DNA of 64,000 nt, from contig JAMSLZ010000004.1 in the NCBI GenBank assembly GCA_026027325.1, positions 2,542,001 to 2,606,000 on the forward strand, in the 5' to 3' direction. Each line of letters starts with the position of its first letter. Position 1 is the first letter of the stretch. The notes under the pieces are model-generated. The model was given only the letters and a program-made list of their open reading frames with translations. It was not told the origin of the DNA and did not search any database. A program made the translations under genes and the position numbers. Source of the stretch: Actinomucor elegans (taxonomy: Eukaryota > Mucoromycota > Mucoromycetes > Mucorales > Mucoraceae). Below, piece after piece: positions 34,778 to 46,463 of the stretch.

Positions 34778-37002
34778 TTAATGTGTATTATTCGTAGCAG
34801 CAGTAGCAGGGGATAGAATTGCAGTAAAAGGATCATTCATGGTTGGCAATTGATTACTATCACCAGATATATCCAATAAACTAAGAAGAAAATATCAGTA
34901 TCCTATGCATATATCCAAATGAATCCACTTACTGATCAATTGATTTCGCTAAATCACCACCATTTGCATGTAAAATTAAGTAACAAACACTGTTATCTAC
35001 ATTTGAAAACATGCTATTTAATGTCTCTAAATTAGCATCAAACTGCTGTCTTTGCTGCATAATGATTTGATCTGGATGAGGTCTAGGAGGAAGTGGTGGT
35101 TGCTGGTAGTGGAATTGCTGCTGTTGATGCAATTGCTGTTGTTGATGCAATTGTTGCTGCTGGTGCAATTGTTGCAGTTGTTGATTATAGTAAAACTGTT
35201 GCTGTTGCTGTATATACTGATCCTCTACAGGGCTTTCAGGCCGACTGCTACTAGCTGAAGTATCACTCAGGCCCTGAAAGATCTTACCAACAAAGCTCAG
35301 AGGTCTTTGCATTGTCTTTTGTGCAAACTGACTTCCTTTTTCTAATAAAGCTGCTGCTTTAGCAGGATCCAACAAGGGTTGAGCCTGAGGTCTTGCGCTG
35401 GATGAACGTGATGGATGCAACGCGTTTTCATAATTGATCTGCTGCTTATCCAATGTCACCGAGGGTCTTTCTTGTTTCAATTCTTGCATTGTACGTTCGA
35501 TATTACTGTCAAATTCTTCTTTGGTGATTGAAAGTGATTTTGCTTCCATTGTTTCTATAAAAGAGATGGCACCCATCTTGATAGTTTATAGTTAACAAAT
35601 GTATACCATTTATGTTTTTTGTTTATATTACCAGGTTTGTGAGATAATAACCAGCTTCTGCTTGTAACTGCTCGGGATTTCTGAATCGATAGATATATCT
35701 AGAAAGAACAATGAATACAGAAGCACAATTTGACGGCATAGACCAAGCTTACTGAACATTAGAAACTAGTTTTGGAGGATTCGCTCTGATCACTACGTAG
35801 ATCAAAATGGGTAAGAACTTGTCGGCACCAGCGTCGCCTTCTACATGTTTGATGAGACCTATATAGCAATCCCATGAGTATACATGTGTGCTTTTGTGAC
35901 TAACACTATACCAAATATAACTTTGCAACAGTTTAAAATACAAATTAACTTATCTCTTGGTGCTTTATAGTTGTTGATTTTGAGTATTTCTAGTGAAGAA
36001 CGTGTCAGCACCCTTATCTTTAGGATAAAAAGCTTACCTTCTTCTGCAAACGAAAAAAAAGACTCATTGCGTTCAGATTCAGGTATATCGAGATGTTTTT
36101 CACGAATCCATCTGAATATACTAATTTTTTGATGCAAAATCTCGTCTCTTTCTTTATCATCAGTTGTGGCTGAACAAAATGTACTAGAGAAACGCGTTAA
36201 TAGGACTATAGTTGATAGAAAGGCAAGCTGCTTACACATGGTATAACCGATTCATGACTAGTTTTTCCATCCCTTCTTTTGCATTTCCAAATTCTTGTTC
36301 AGACATATCCTTCCAAATATCGCTTTCTCTCATTTTAACAAATATAAACTGCAGCTTATTAGTACCGATGGAATGTATCCAATCCCCTTACTCACATCTA
36401 AAAAGTCTTGAATAATCTTGATTTGTTCATTCACTGTCCAAGGTCTACGTTCAAATGCTTGCAAGAAGCTTCTCTGTGTTAATCCAACTTCCTTTACGGA
36501 TCAATTTCCTTACCTCTTAAAATATTTTGTAATAGGTTTTGAAGTACGGTTTCTCATTTGTTCCAAGAATCGATTGAAATCAAAGGGTATTTCTTCTTGT
36601 TGAGGTGGGGTATCAGTGACAATTTGTATTTCATTCGTCGAAAGAGAAGGACGTCTTAAAGACGTTGTAGTAGTATCTTCTAATATTTATTCAATGACCG
36701 CGCATGAATGTCTTTCTCTTTGTTTGTTACCATTAAATTGGTTGAAAATATGATCCATTTCTTCAGTTGTATGAGGCGTTGAACCATCTTTTGCTTGTAA
36801 ACTCTCTCTTAATCGACTATAAACATAAAGTCAGTCTCTACAACTAACCACATTCTTCTTTCATTTACTCGTCATCTTTATCTTGTACATCATCTTTTTC
36901 AATAAAGTCATCGTCTTCTGAAATAACATTGACCTTCTCATCAAACTCTTCTATTATTTCTGTTAAGCCTTTGTCTTCTTTGCTCATTGGATCTTGTTTC
37001 AT
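34778..37002 (-). CDS. VPS9: Vps9-domain Rab5/Vps21 guanine-nucleotide exchange factor with CUE domain
   Basis: Eleven exons (36869-37002, 36731-36816, 36514-36679, 36396-36471, 36236-36348, 36038-36183, 35912-35989, 35753-35858, 35632-35698, 34933-35576, 34778-34880) give 572 aa; all junctions keep frame. Residues about 130-380 form the helical bundle plus VPS9 catalytic domain: SFLQAFERRPWTVNEQ, GMEKLVMNRLY, APRDKLICILNCCKVIF, and the hallmark GADKFLPILIYVVIRANPP. A proline/glutamine linker with three LHQQQQ repeats follows. The C-terminus LNSMFSNVDNSVCYLILHANGGDLAKSIDHLLDIS is a ubiquitin-binding CUE domain, as in yeast Vps9. Role: activation of endosomal Rab5/Vps21. Start chosen at 37002, giving an acidic N-terminus; an ATG 15 bases downstream is possible. 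Confidence 0.94.
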
Positions 37003-39414
37003 TCCAAGTTCTTTTTCTTTTAAAAAAAAAGCAGATTTATGAAAAAAGAGGAAAAAACTAAACCGAACTTTTTTTTTTTTATGATTTGTCCAGATAAAAA
37101 ATCATTTACCAACTGGGCTGGAAATGAATTAACTCATTCTTTACCTTTTCCTTGTCATTTGAACAACCAACTTTGTTTCATACAACAATGGATCTTTTTC
37201 TGATTTTCATACTACTTCGCGTCATTTTTAAAGCACTTTAGGAACTGGTTCCTTTCTCGAAAATTCAGTTAAACTTTTACTAGGGACATGTACCCTTACT
37301 AAACTGAAAAGTCAAAAAATCATGTGCTAATATGATAGATAATCTTTTCTATTGATAGACAGAGTGACATCCCCGCGTGAATAGAACGAAAGATTGGCCA
37401 AGCTATGCGGGAAGTGCACCACCACCATTACCACTTTCCCGATCTTCACGTTATTATTGGCTGTCGTGAATTAAACATTTATGCTACTATACTACTATAG
37501 GAAACTCCAGTATAATCAACCATCAAGGCTCTTCCGTCAACCTTGTGTTCGCCAACACTCTTCTGTTTTTCCTGAGTTAATGCAAGGCATCCAATCTTCC
37601 ATATGGTTATTACTCTGGTCATTAACTTTAATAACAATCCAAAAGAATGTAATATAATGCCTCCTGACAGGGTTTATTTCTCGCAGACCACTTCTATTTC
37701 GATTGTTTTTTTTTTCCTGACAAGTTTCCTTCCTCCATATGCCAAGTTCGATTTATAAGGTATACTGGATTCGGTCGAAAATTTGTTCTTCTACTGCTAT
37801 CCCTAAGATCATAATTTGGAAAAGAGCTGTCTTTGAATTTCTGTGGTCTACAATGAGATTTAGAGTCCCTGATGCCATGGTTTTCACCACTACGCTGAAA
37901 ATGTTTGGAAGGAGCGCTTTTGTAGTGCTACCAATAATGCATTCTTCCTTTGGTCTTTTGCTGTGACGTTTGTCCAAGGATATCATTCTCTTCCATAATA
38001 TTCGCAGTTAGCTTAAAGTAGTTTAGATTTTCTTATACGTTCTTATTTTCCGGTTCATTTTAATTTGCAACTACCACTTAGTTGAGCCTTTTCTCGTTCT
38101 ACACGGAGTAATAAATGAATAAAAATTGGCCAAGGCTTTGTCTCCCATCCCCCTATGTAATAGCAAAGGATTATTGATAGATGCAACATCTGTTAACAAA
38201 ATGTATGAAGCAGCCAACTATGTAAAGAACGGTAGAAGTTTTCTTTAATATACCATATTTTCCTGCTAAAAGCCATTTGAATACAACTTTATCTGCTTCA
38301 AAAGTGGAGCCAACTTGTTTCACAAGAAAAACACTTTTACCCTCTGAAATACATTTTTAATATTCTGTTTCTTGACTGATTCTCGTTTAATGTCACATCT
38401 GATAATTAGTACTTGCTCATAATGAACTGCTTCATCTATTAATATTATTGTGTGGAAAAACTATATCGATTATACTTTTATTATATTATTTGGTATTAGA
38501 TTACATTTATTTCATATATATATATATATGAATGTTTTGATTGATAGATCTTGATCAAAAATTGCATTAGATTAATAGTTCATGTTCAGAAAAAAAAAAG
38601 AAACTTATATTAAAACTTTTATTTAACAGTGATAGAGTGTATGTATCGCATTGTTAAATAACCAGTGCTAGCATATGTTGCATTCCTGCTTCCTGCTACG
38701 CCTCTGAAATATAGTTTTTGCTTTTGCTGAGGTTGCGCATGCTAAATGGAATACCGATACAGAGGTTCAAATCCTTATACCATTTTTCTTTCTTGGAATT
38801 TAGCTAATAAACAGGAATATATAACTTTAAAGTAATTTAGGCTCTTGTATGCTGTCCATAAGAGGGTATATTCACATCTTTATGTTCCATGGTTCAATAA
38901 TGCACCAATATCAAGATGATTGAAACTGAATTTTTACGATTAAAAAATCTGATTTTTGAGACTCACCAAACAAGGATGGGAAATTTGTATCTAACAAAGA
39001 TGTCCTCGGTATTTTCAAATAGAAAAGCTTCGCGTAATCTATTGTTCATTAAGCATCTATAGGTCTAACGATTCCAAGACAGTGTACTTGCGTCGATAAA
39101 ACTTTACTAATAGTAGTAGTTTTATAAACCAATAGCTACTACTTGATTCAAACTGGAATGGGTATCTCACTAAATAACCCTGTTTAGCAAAAAGTATCGA
39201 GTGCGCTATCAAAATGACTCTTGATACATAATAAAGAGGCACCCACCTAGCACAGGACACTCTATATTACAGCGACAAATCTGAGCCGGCTCCTTCAGTC
39301 GGGTCAAATCAAAAGCCCACACGATTCACTGCCGCAACGTTACATCCTTTACATGTGATAATACACGTAAGAAAGAGGGAATATGAACTACTTTATTTAT
39401 TAAACAAATATATT
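37003..39414. other. 2.4-kb intergenic region
   Basis: Downstream of ACBP and upstream of VPS9. It contains a two-unit family-A array (38374-38595). Short open frames (for example an ATG at 37081 with about 40 codons; 37739-37966 plus; 37753-37986 minus) show no recognisable motif. Confidence 0.5.
38374..38595 (+). repeat. Dispersed family A: two units
   Basis: Unit 1: TCGTTTAATGTCACATCTGA, then TGCTCATAATGAACTGCTTC and ATCTATTAATATTATTG. Unit 2: TCTTGATCAAAAATTGCATT then ATGTTCAGAA, about 168 bases on. A TTTATTTCATATATA stretch precedes unit 2, as in other arrays. Confidence 0.65.
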
Positions 39415-39836
39415 TTATTGCTTGGCCTTCAACTCTTCAACAAAGGCAATGTATTCCTTCTCGGCATCTTCTTGAGATTTACCTAAAAAAAAAAAGTCTA
39501 AGTACACTCTTTCCTTATGGTTCTCTAAACACATACCCTTAAGTTCGGTCCAAGCATCCCACTTGTAACGACCCTTGATATCAAAAGTAGGCTTGGCTAT
39601 ACATTTGAGTATAAGTAAACCGTTCCAACAAGTAATAAACACGCTCAATCACTTACAGGTAGTGTTATCACCAACAGTAGCTTGCTTGAACAAAGCGTAG
39701 AGCTTCAAGAGGTCATCATTGGAGGGCTTGGTGGAGAGGTTCTTGACTTCCTCGGCAGCAGTGTTGAATTGCTAGTAATATCCCGTTTAACCACTGTTAT
39801 ACAAGTTAATGTACTATTACTTACGGCAGAAGGCAT
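39415..39836 (-). CDS. ACB1: Acyl-CoA-binding protein
   Basis: Four exons (39825-39836, 39657-39771, 39537-39596, 39415-39482) give 84 aa, the usual ACBP size. The first coding exon has only four codons (MPSA). Conserved residues are visible: FNTAAEEVKNLSTKPSNDDLLKLYALFKQATVGD and [31 protein letters not shown]; the K-x-KWDAW segment contacts the CoA moiety. Role: cytosolic long-chain acyl-CoA carrier feeding lipid synthesis. The second motif usually reads P-G-x-x-D-x-K-G; here PTFDIKG, an ordinary variation. Confidence 0.97.
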
Positions 39837-41588
39837 TTTTAATAAAGATAAAGAAGAAGAAAAAGGGAAAAACGTAATAAAAAGCTGGTTTTAAATCAAA
39901 AAAGTAACGCGATTGATTTGAGTGATGTAGGCCCTGGTCATGTGTCGGTATATCAAGTGGCATAAACTGGAATCCAACACTTGGGGAACTTCACCAGAAG
40001 TATATATTGCATGCATTACTAATAATCATTCTCTGGTTTAGATCTGACTTTCTCGAGGGGGAAAAAAAAAGAACATGCTTAAGTATCTATTTTAGGCAGT
40101 AAAGCTTTCTTTTGCTGTCATAAAAAAACATGCATTTCATATATCAACATACTTTGCAATTCGCTTACAATATTTATCTCGTAGAAAGACGCGAAGTATC
40201 TATTTTTGCGTGCTTGTGGCGCGTTTAAATGCAAGACCATATACTTGCGCATATCTACAGTGTCTATGAAGTAATTGGAACATGGATATTCAGGCTGATT
40301 GTGGTTTGATTGCTTAGTTCAATTTTTCGCCGCTGATGCTACACGAGATTGTTGATTTCATTGGGTATCGGTGATTCAACTAGGATACCACCATTGATTA
40401 AAATCCTTGATATCAAACAATGTCTATAAACCAATAACAAGAAGATATAACTTTAGTCTTCAATAAATACATAGAATAAAGAATGGTTGTTTTTTTTGTT
40501 TTAATTAACCAGCAAGGCTTCATAATCGTCTTATCCAGTGAAAAAAAAAAACGATAAATCACATCAATTCTATATATTTTTGGATTATAGATCAAAAGTG
40601 TTTCTTTCAGTTTATTGTGAAATGCATACCATTCAAAAGAGCGCTTCATTTTACTTAACTTTAATTAGTATGGAAAAGGGTGAATCTAATTCAATCGTTC
40701 CCTAGACTATGACTTTAGTTTTTGGACATCTGGGCCTCGAAATATTATCCAGTACGGCGTCATATTTTGAGACATAAGATCATCGATCTCGGACACATGT
40801 TGCATCAGATCAGTAATTCTAGCCTAAAATGAGCTGCTGCATTCAGTAGGGCTTGGGTATGGTTCAACTTTAAAGAGTATACTATAAAATATCGTTGACT
40901 TGTGTATATCATGTACGGTTTGTTCATATTCTCAATTTACCGTGAGTAACGCCTACAGCACCTTTCATAATTTGGGTTCAGTAAATATTCTCTTTGACAA
41001 TCAAACGATATATGTATGTATTCCAGATAAGCTAACAGGCCCCCCATGAGATAGATCGCTTTCATCGTATATGTCTATCTGTTTGAGGTGTTATCTTTGA
41101 GCCTTTTTGTCGCATTGCCTTTCTTAAACCTCAGTATTTTCTCGTTTATAATACACGCAAACGAATAGCCAAAGAACTCAACCTCTTGGTATCTGCATCT
41201 TAATTGAAATTGATTTCTAAGAGTGGGGTCCAGCATATAAAGGCAGTTTGTATTACGTGCATTAACATGTGAGTTTTCAACCTAGATCAAGTCTGTTTTT
41301 TCCCCTAAGTATTTATATTCTTTGGCTTGGTCTTTAAGCTTATGACACATGCGCTGCGTAGACATGATGCTCGTTATATGTCTTGATTTCAATTGCAGCA
41401 TCGTTATTTTATACCGAGTATAAAATGATATACAAGGTATACTATACAGACTAATAGAAACCTGTCCAAATACAGCATTATCTTATCTTAACCGTCGATA
41501 TTTTAAAAGTCCTTGAACACGAATAAAAACCTGTCAAGTGCAACCAACCCCCGCATTTTCAGTATTTTGTTTCTTTTTTCTCTGTGTT
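39837..41588. other. 1.75-kb divergent intergenic region
   Basis: Between ACB1 (-) and ICP55 (+). One family-A copy (40775-40850) and AT-rich unique sequence; no gene seen. Confidence 0.5.
40775..40850 (+). repeat. Dispersed family A copy
   Basis: ATCTCGGACACATGTTGCAT, then GCCTAAAATGAGCTGCTGCA and a TTCAGTAGGGCTTGG tail that resembles the sequence after the unit at 32790. Confidence 0.6.
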
Positions 41589-43543
41589 ATGTTGCGTTCA
41601 CGTCTACTCAAACTAACTTCTACTGCAGGTAAAATCACGTTTACCCAAAAAAAAGTCAACAAGTTATACTAACACCAGCTTTATAGTTGCGCAAAGAGCT
41701 CTCTTGCAAACAACGTCTAAACTTCCAGCGCTTAGACGTCCACTTTGTTTTACTTGCTTAAGGACATATACTACTTCAGATCGCGTACCCGAAACCCATG
41801 TTCGGTCGTTTGGTCAACCTACGCCTATTACTCACCCCAACCTGATGAAGAAAGGCGAAGGTAAACCCGCTAAATAGAGAGAGAAAAACGCGCGACAAAA
41901 GTCACTCATAGCATTCTTTATCACAGTAACTCCAGGTTTATCGGCTGCTGAGTTTGAGACAAGACGTTCCAACTTGATGAAATCCTTACCTGAAGGTAGT
42001 GCAGTCGTTAGTGTCGGATACAGTACGCGTTATATGACCAATAACATCTTTTACCCATTCCACCAAAACACGGATTTTTGGTACCTTTGTGGATTCAATG
42101 AACCTGATGCAGCTATGGTTTTAGGTATAACAGAAAATCAATGGTTTGATACATAGATAACTTATAAAGACATATAGAAAAGGATGATTCGGCAAGAGGA
42201 TATAAGCAAACCATGTACGTTTTACCCAAGAGTCCTAGTGCAGAATTGTGGGACGGTCCTCGTACGGGTGTGGATGGAGCTAAAGAGATTTTTGGTGCTG
42301 ATGAAGCTTATGATAACGCTCGATTTCCTTCTCACTTGAAAAAAATCTTGAGCTCTGCTAAACACATCTTTATGGATAACCCTGGTTCCATGCCTACATT
42401 GATCACTAACGAGGCCACCAAGAAGCTGATTGAAACGGGTACGTTTAGCTCTTTTTTTACACCAGCTTCTTGGGATAAAAAGCGTGTGGTGTTTAGCAAA
42501 AAGGGTGTGTTGTGTGGCGGGGAGGAAAAAAAAAAAGCTTTTCAGACCGCGTCTTGGATTGTGGGAAAACAGAAACTAATCATTTAGCCTTTGTTAGGAT
42601 TGAAAATCCAGACTATCTTGCCACTGAGTAAACTGGTACAAGAGTTGAGAATGATTAAAAGCCCTAGTGAGATTGAAATCATGAAAAAGTCCGGTTTGAT
42701 TAGTGCGAAATCATTTATTGAAGCCATGAAGTGGACCCGGCCTGGTACAACCGAAGGTCAATTATGGGCCAAGTTTGATTATGAAACAAGAACGAGAGGC
42801 TCTACTGTGTTGGCCTATGTCCCTGTGATTGCTGGTGGTCCTAATGCCTTATCCATGCATTATGTTCGTAATGATATGGAGTTGAAGTAAGTTTGATGAA
42901 GACATGTAAAAAAAAAAAAAAAGGACGCTGTCGATTGACTTTTTATTCAGGGACGGCGATTTGGTACTAGTGGATTGCGGTGGCGAATATAATGGATACG
43001 CTAGTGACATTACACGAACATGGCCTGTCAATGGCAAATTTTCTGAACCCCAACGAGAGTTATATCAAGCTGTTTTGAATGTCAATAAGGCATGCATCAA
43101 GCTGTGTACGGAAGCTAATAGTATTTCATTGCACGGTATCCACTCTCATTCAGTCAAATTGATGAAACAAGAATTACAGAACATTGGCTTCAACGTCAAT
43201 AATTGGGTACATAGTAGTGTTTACAGTAACAAGCAGTTATTAACCATCACAATAGGACCTTGAACGTATTCTCTATCCTCACCATGTTGGTCATTATTTA
43301 GGCTTGGATGTACACGATTTGCACGACTTGGATAGATCACGTAAACTAAAGAAAAATATGGTCGTTACAATTGAACCTGGTCTCTATGTGCCTTTCGATG
43401 ATAAATTTCCCAGCAAATATCAAGGCATTGGCATTCGTATTGAAGATAACGTGGTTATTGGTAAAGATGAGCCTTATGTTCTCACTTCCACATCACCCAA
43501 AGAAGTTGTAGATATAGAGTTTTGTTGCGCAAATGATTACTAA
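41589..43543 (+). CDS. ICP55: Mitochondrial Xaa-Pro aminopeptidase (Icp55/XPNPEP3-like)
   Basis: Seven exons (41589-41628, 41687-41860, 41927-42124, 42178-42504, 42598-42886, 42951-43206, 43256-43543) encode 523 aa. The N-terminus [14 protein letters not shown].. is basic, hydroxylated and acid-free, a mitochondrial presequence. The aminopeptidase-P N domain holds [19 protein letters not shown] and [10 protein letters not shown]. The pita-bread M24B domain has all five metal ligands: VDCGGEY (Asp), DITRTWP (Asp), HHVGHYLG (His), TIEPG (Glu), RIEDNV (Glu). Icp55 trims one residue from presequence-processed proteins. The intron 42505-42597 is the least certain: donor GTGTGT and acceptor TTAG at 42597 keep frame and give [14 protein letters not shown]. 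Confidence 0.94.
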
Positions 43544-43704
43544 TGGCTTTATTCCTTATGTATAATATCTGTATAGCTTGTATTTTTTGTATGATATTCC
43601 TTATGCCCTCATAAACGACCTCTCTCTTTTTTTTTCTCTTATTCTTATTTTTTATATTTATTTAACCCTATAATAATAATAAAAAAAAGACGATTAATTA
43701 TCAT

Positions 43705-46108
43705 TCACTGTATATTCATGCTTTGCTGTACCTCGATTTTTTCAAAAGAGTTGGACTTGTGCTTTGGTAAAAAGACAAAGTCTTCTGGAGCAGGACCCAG
43801 TAAAAGCTCACTAATCTTGACCCAGTCTGAAGCAAGAGGACTTGCCATTAAGGTTTCCAAATCATTACGTCCTTGGTAAGGAGGAGGTCTTTCGTTGATA
43901 CGTTGAGGAAGTGTCTCTAGAATACCTACAGGGATATATCTGTACAAGAATGATTGCCATTCGCAGAGGAAACGACGAGTATTATTTAAGCCTTGACTAT
44001 CAGTACCCCAATGCTCTAAACCGTAGTCTACAAAACGCTTCATCATATCGAGTCTTTCATTAGCAGAGATATCCCAATGACGCTGTTGCTTGATTTCATC
44101 AAAGATCCAAGGCTTAATCAAAGCACCTCTGCCAATCATGACACCATCAGTACCACTGACTTCTCTATCATAGTTGTAATCTTCAAAACTCATGATATCA
44201 CCGTTACCGAAAAGTGGCATTTGGTGTGTCAGCTTTTTCATTTGACCAATATATCCCCAATCAGCCTTTCGTGTATATCTTTGCATACGAGAACGGCCAT
44301 GAATCTATTGATAAAGTCAGTCTTTTTCCTTTTTTCTTTCTATAAAACATGCTGTAATATCACATACAGTACTTAGCGCGATACCCTAAATGAAAGTACG
44401 TTAATCCATTATTCATAGTACATTTTTTTTTGAGGATGCTTTACCATTTCATCTAATCTAGGAACAATACGGTCTGCAATAGGTTGATTATCCTTGATAC
44501 CCATTCTATACTTTGCGGTAATAGGAATATCTGTAACGCTTTGCATACCCTTCAAGATCTTAAACATACGGCCTCTGGCATCCAGCAATGCTGAACCAGC
44601 GCCTTGCTTAAAGACGAGATCGATAGGACAGCCCATATTCAAGTCGATAAAGTCAACATCGATTTCATTATTCAATACCTCACAAGCTTTGGTAACTTGC
44701 TCCACCTTGGATCCACAGATTTGAACACCAAAGATATCCTCTGACTTGTGACGCTTAGTCAATGCCCATTCGGATTGTTGACCTCTTAATAAATTGGCTG
44801 CCAAAGCCATTTCACCACAGGTGATATCAACACCAAATTCTTTACATATACGACGGAAGGGTAAGTTACCCACGGTTGTAAGAGGAGCAAGATAGGTCTT
44901 GTTTCTAAAGTCGATGATCTATAGCACATATTGGTATTGTTTCTTTATAAGGTGTGATGAAGCTTTACCTTTTTGTATCCTGTATCAATTGGACCAATAG
45001 GCTTCTCTTCTTCAACAGCTGTTTCAAAAGCGACATTGGTGAATTCACTGGCTGCATCGAAGAACTCGTCATTTTCACTATCGCTGTTACATTCAGCAGC
45101 CTTTGTCTTTTTGGATACTGCATCAGATAAGCTGGCATCTTCTAATGCCTTTCGCTTGAGTGTATTGTTATTCTTCATGGTCTTTTCGGCTTCGATTTCT
45201 TTTTGTACTTCAGCCAAGTAAACTTTGGATCTAGGGAACTCATACTACAAGCAAATGAGTGGATGGGTTCTCAATAGTATGTTATATATACATACCTTGT
45301 TCTTGAGCAATTTTGATTGAATGTCACTGGCGATACCGTTGGTAGTATAAACAGGCTTTTCAGCCATCTTTTTTTCGTTTATGATTAACTGATTGTTTGC
45401 ATCAATGTGAGCTTTAAGAAAACGACATTTGTAACCATATGAACAACTAATAATGATCAGTATTCTGCCAAACTCTGTTGCAACCTTTAGCTCCTTACTA
45501 TCCGAAAAGATCGAATTGTACACATTTATCACCAAGATCCGCAGGTTTCGATTTCAAGTAAGCATCCAAATCGTGCGAGTATCGACATCTGATATAAAAC
45601 TGTCAGCCTACTGCTATATATCATCTCATCCCATTAACAAAAAGCTCTTACTCTTCACCAAATTCACATTCCAGGCCGCGAGAAGTGGCCTTACAAAGCT
45701 ATGTTCACATGTTGATTTATTACAACTGTTCTCTTTTTGATGGTTTTTCTTTTTTCTTACCTTGATTGAATCTACAATACGCTTCTTTCCTCTTTGACCC
45801 TTGTTGGCACCACGAACGTTCTATGAAAGAAAAAAGGCATCAATATCAGTATTCTAAGCCAAATCAAGGCCATTTACCTTGGACTTTTTTCCATTCTTCT
45901 TTTCTTTGGGTCCTCCTTCAGCCTCGTCGTCGTTAGGAAGAGCTTCTGCAACCTGCTCTGCTCTCTCATCATCGAACCAACGCTCTTTTCGGTACCTTAA
46001 AAATAAATCAGACATATTAAGCTTTGTTGATATCAAAAGAAACTGCAAAATTAAAACTTACTGAGGTTTAATATGAGCTTCACCGGCTCTATGTGTGAAT
46101 TCTACCAT
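43705..46108 (-). CDS. DUS3: tRNA-dihydrouridine(47) synthase Dus3
   Basis: Ten exons (46062-46108, 45878-45995, 45761-45820, 45652-45698, 45499-45588, 45296-45446, 44969-45244, 44445-44918, 44368-44385, 43705-44304) encode 626 aa. Two CCCH zinc fingers occur near residues 80-135: [20 protein letters not shown] and [22 protein letters not shown]. Then an acidic linker and the FMN-binding TIM barrel: [14 protein letters not shown], the catalytic Cys in [37 protein letters not shown] and [10 protein letters not shown]. It reduces uridine 47 in tRNA variable loops. Exon 9 is a six-codon microexon (GIALST) leading into IHGRSR; without it the barrel strand is lost. Convergent with ICP55, 161 bases between stops. 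Confidence 0.95.
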
Positions 46109-46463
46109 AGTTCACTGTGAGTAAAAAAAATAAAAAAAATAACAGAATATGTAGAGGGAAAGGAAACTATCATTTTTTTTGACTGAAAAAAATATAGACC
46201 CTTTTGCTGTGACCGTTTCTGTGACTAGTTTTAAAGCTCAAAGTTGACCAACTACAATCAATCCAAACGAAACGAGCTAACAATGTTGGTATGATTTAGT
46301 GTTCACAAGTGGGTGGTGAAAGATTCTAGTTTTTATGTCAAAGTTTGTAACACAAAAGATAATATTAATATTATACAATTGTTATCTTTTTTTTTTTTTT
46401 TTCGTTATCCTTTGGTTTTATCTCGAAATTTCACAGATCACTATTAACTGAGAATACATATCA
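46109..46463. other. Divergent promoter region, DUS3 / MINPP
   Basis: About 355 bases, AT-rich with a T18-type tract (about 46388-46402) shortly before the MINPP start. No other feature seen. Confidence 0.5.

Noticed and set aside
37081..37986. Short frames including an ATG after a T-tract and a Ser/Lys-rich minus-strand frame
   Set aside because: Too short, no domain, no splice-linked continuation.
38700..38800. Possible tRNA or SINE B-box (GAGGTTCAAATCCTT)
   Set aside because: No acceptor stem, anticodon arm or A-box at the right distance could be folded.
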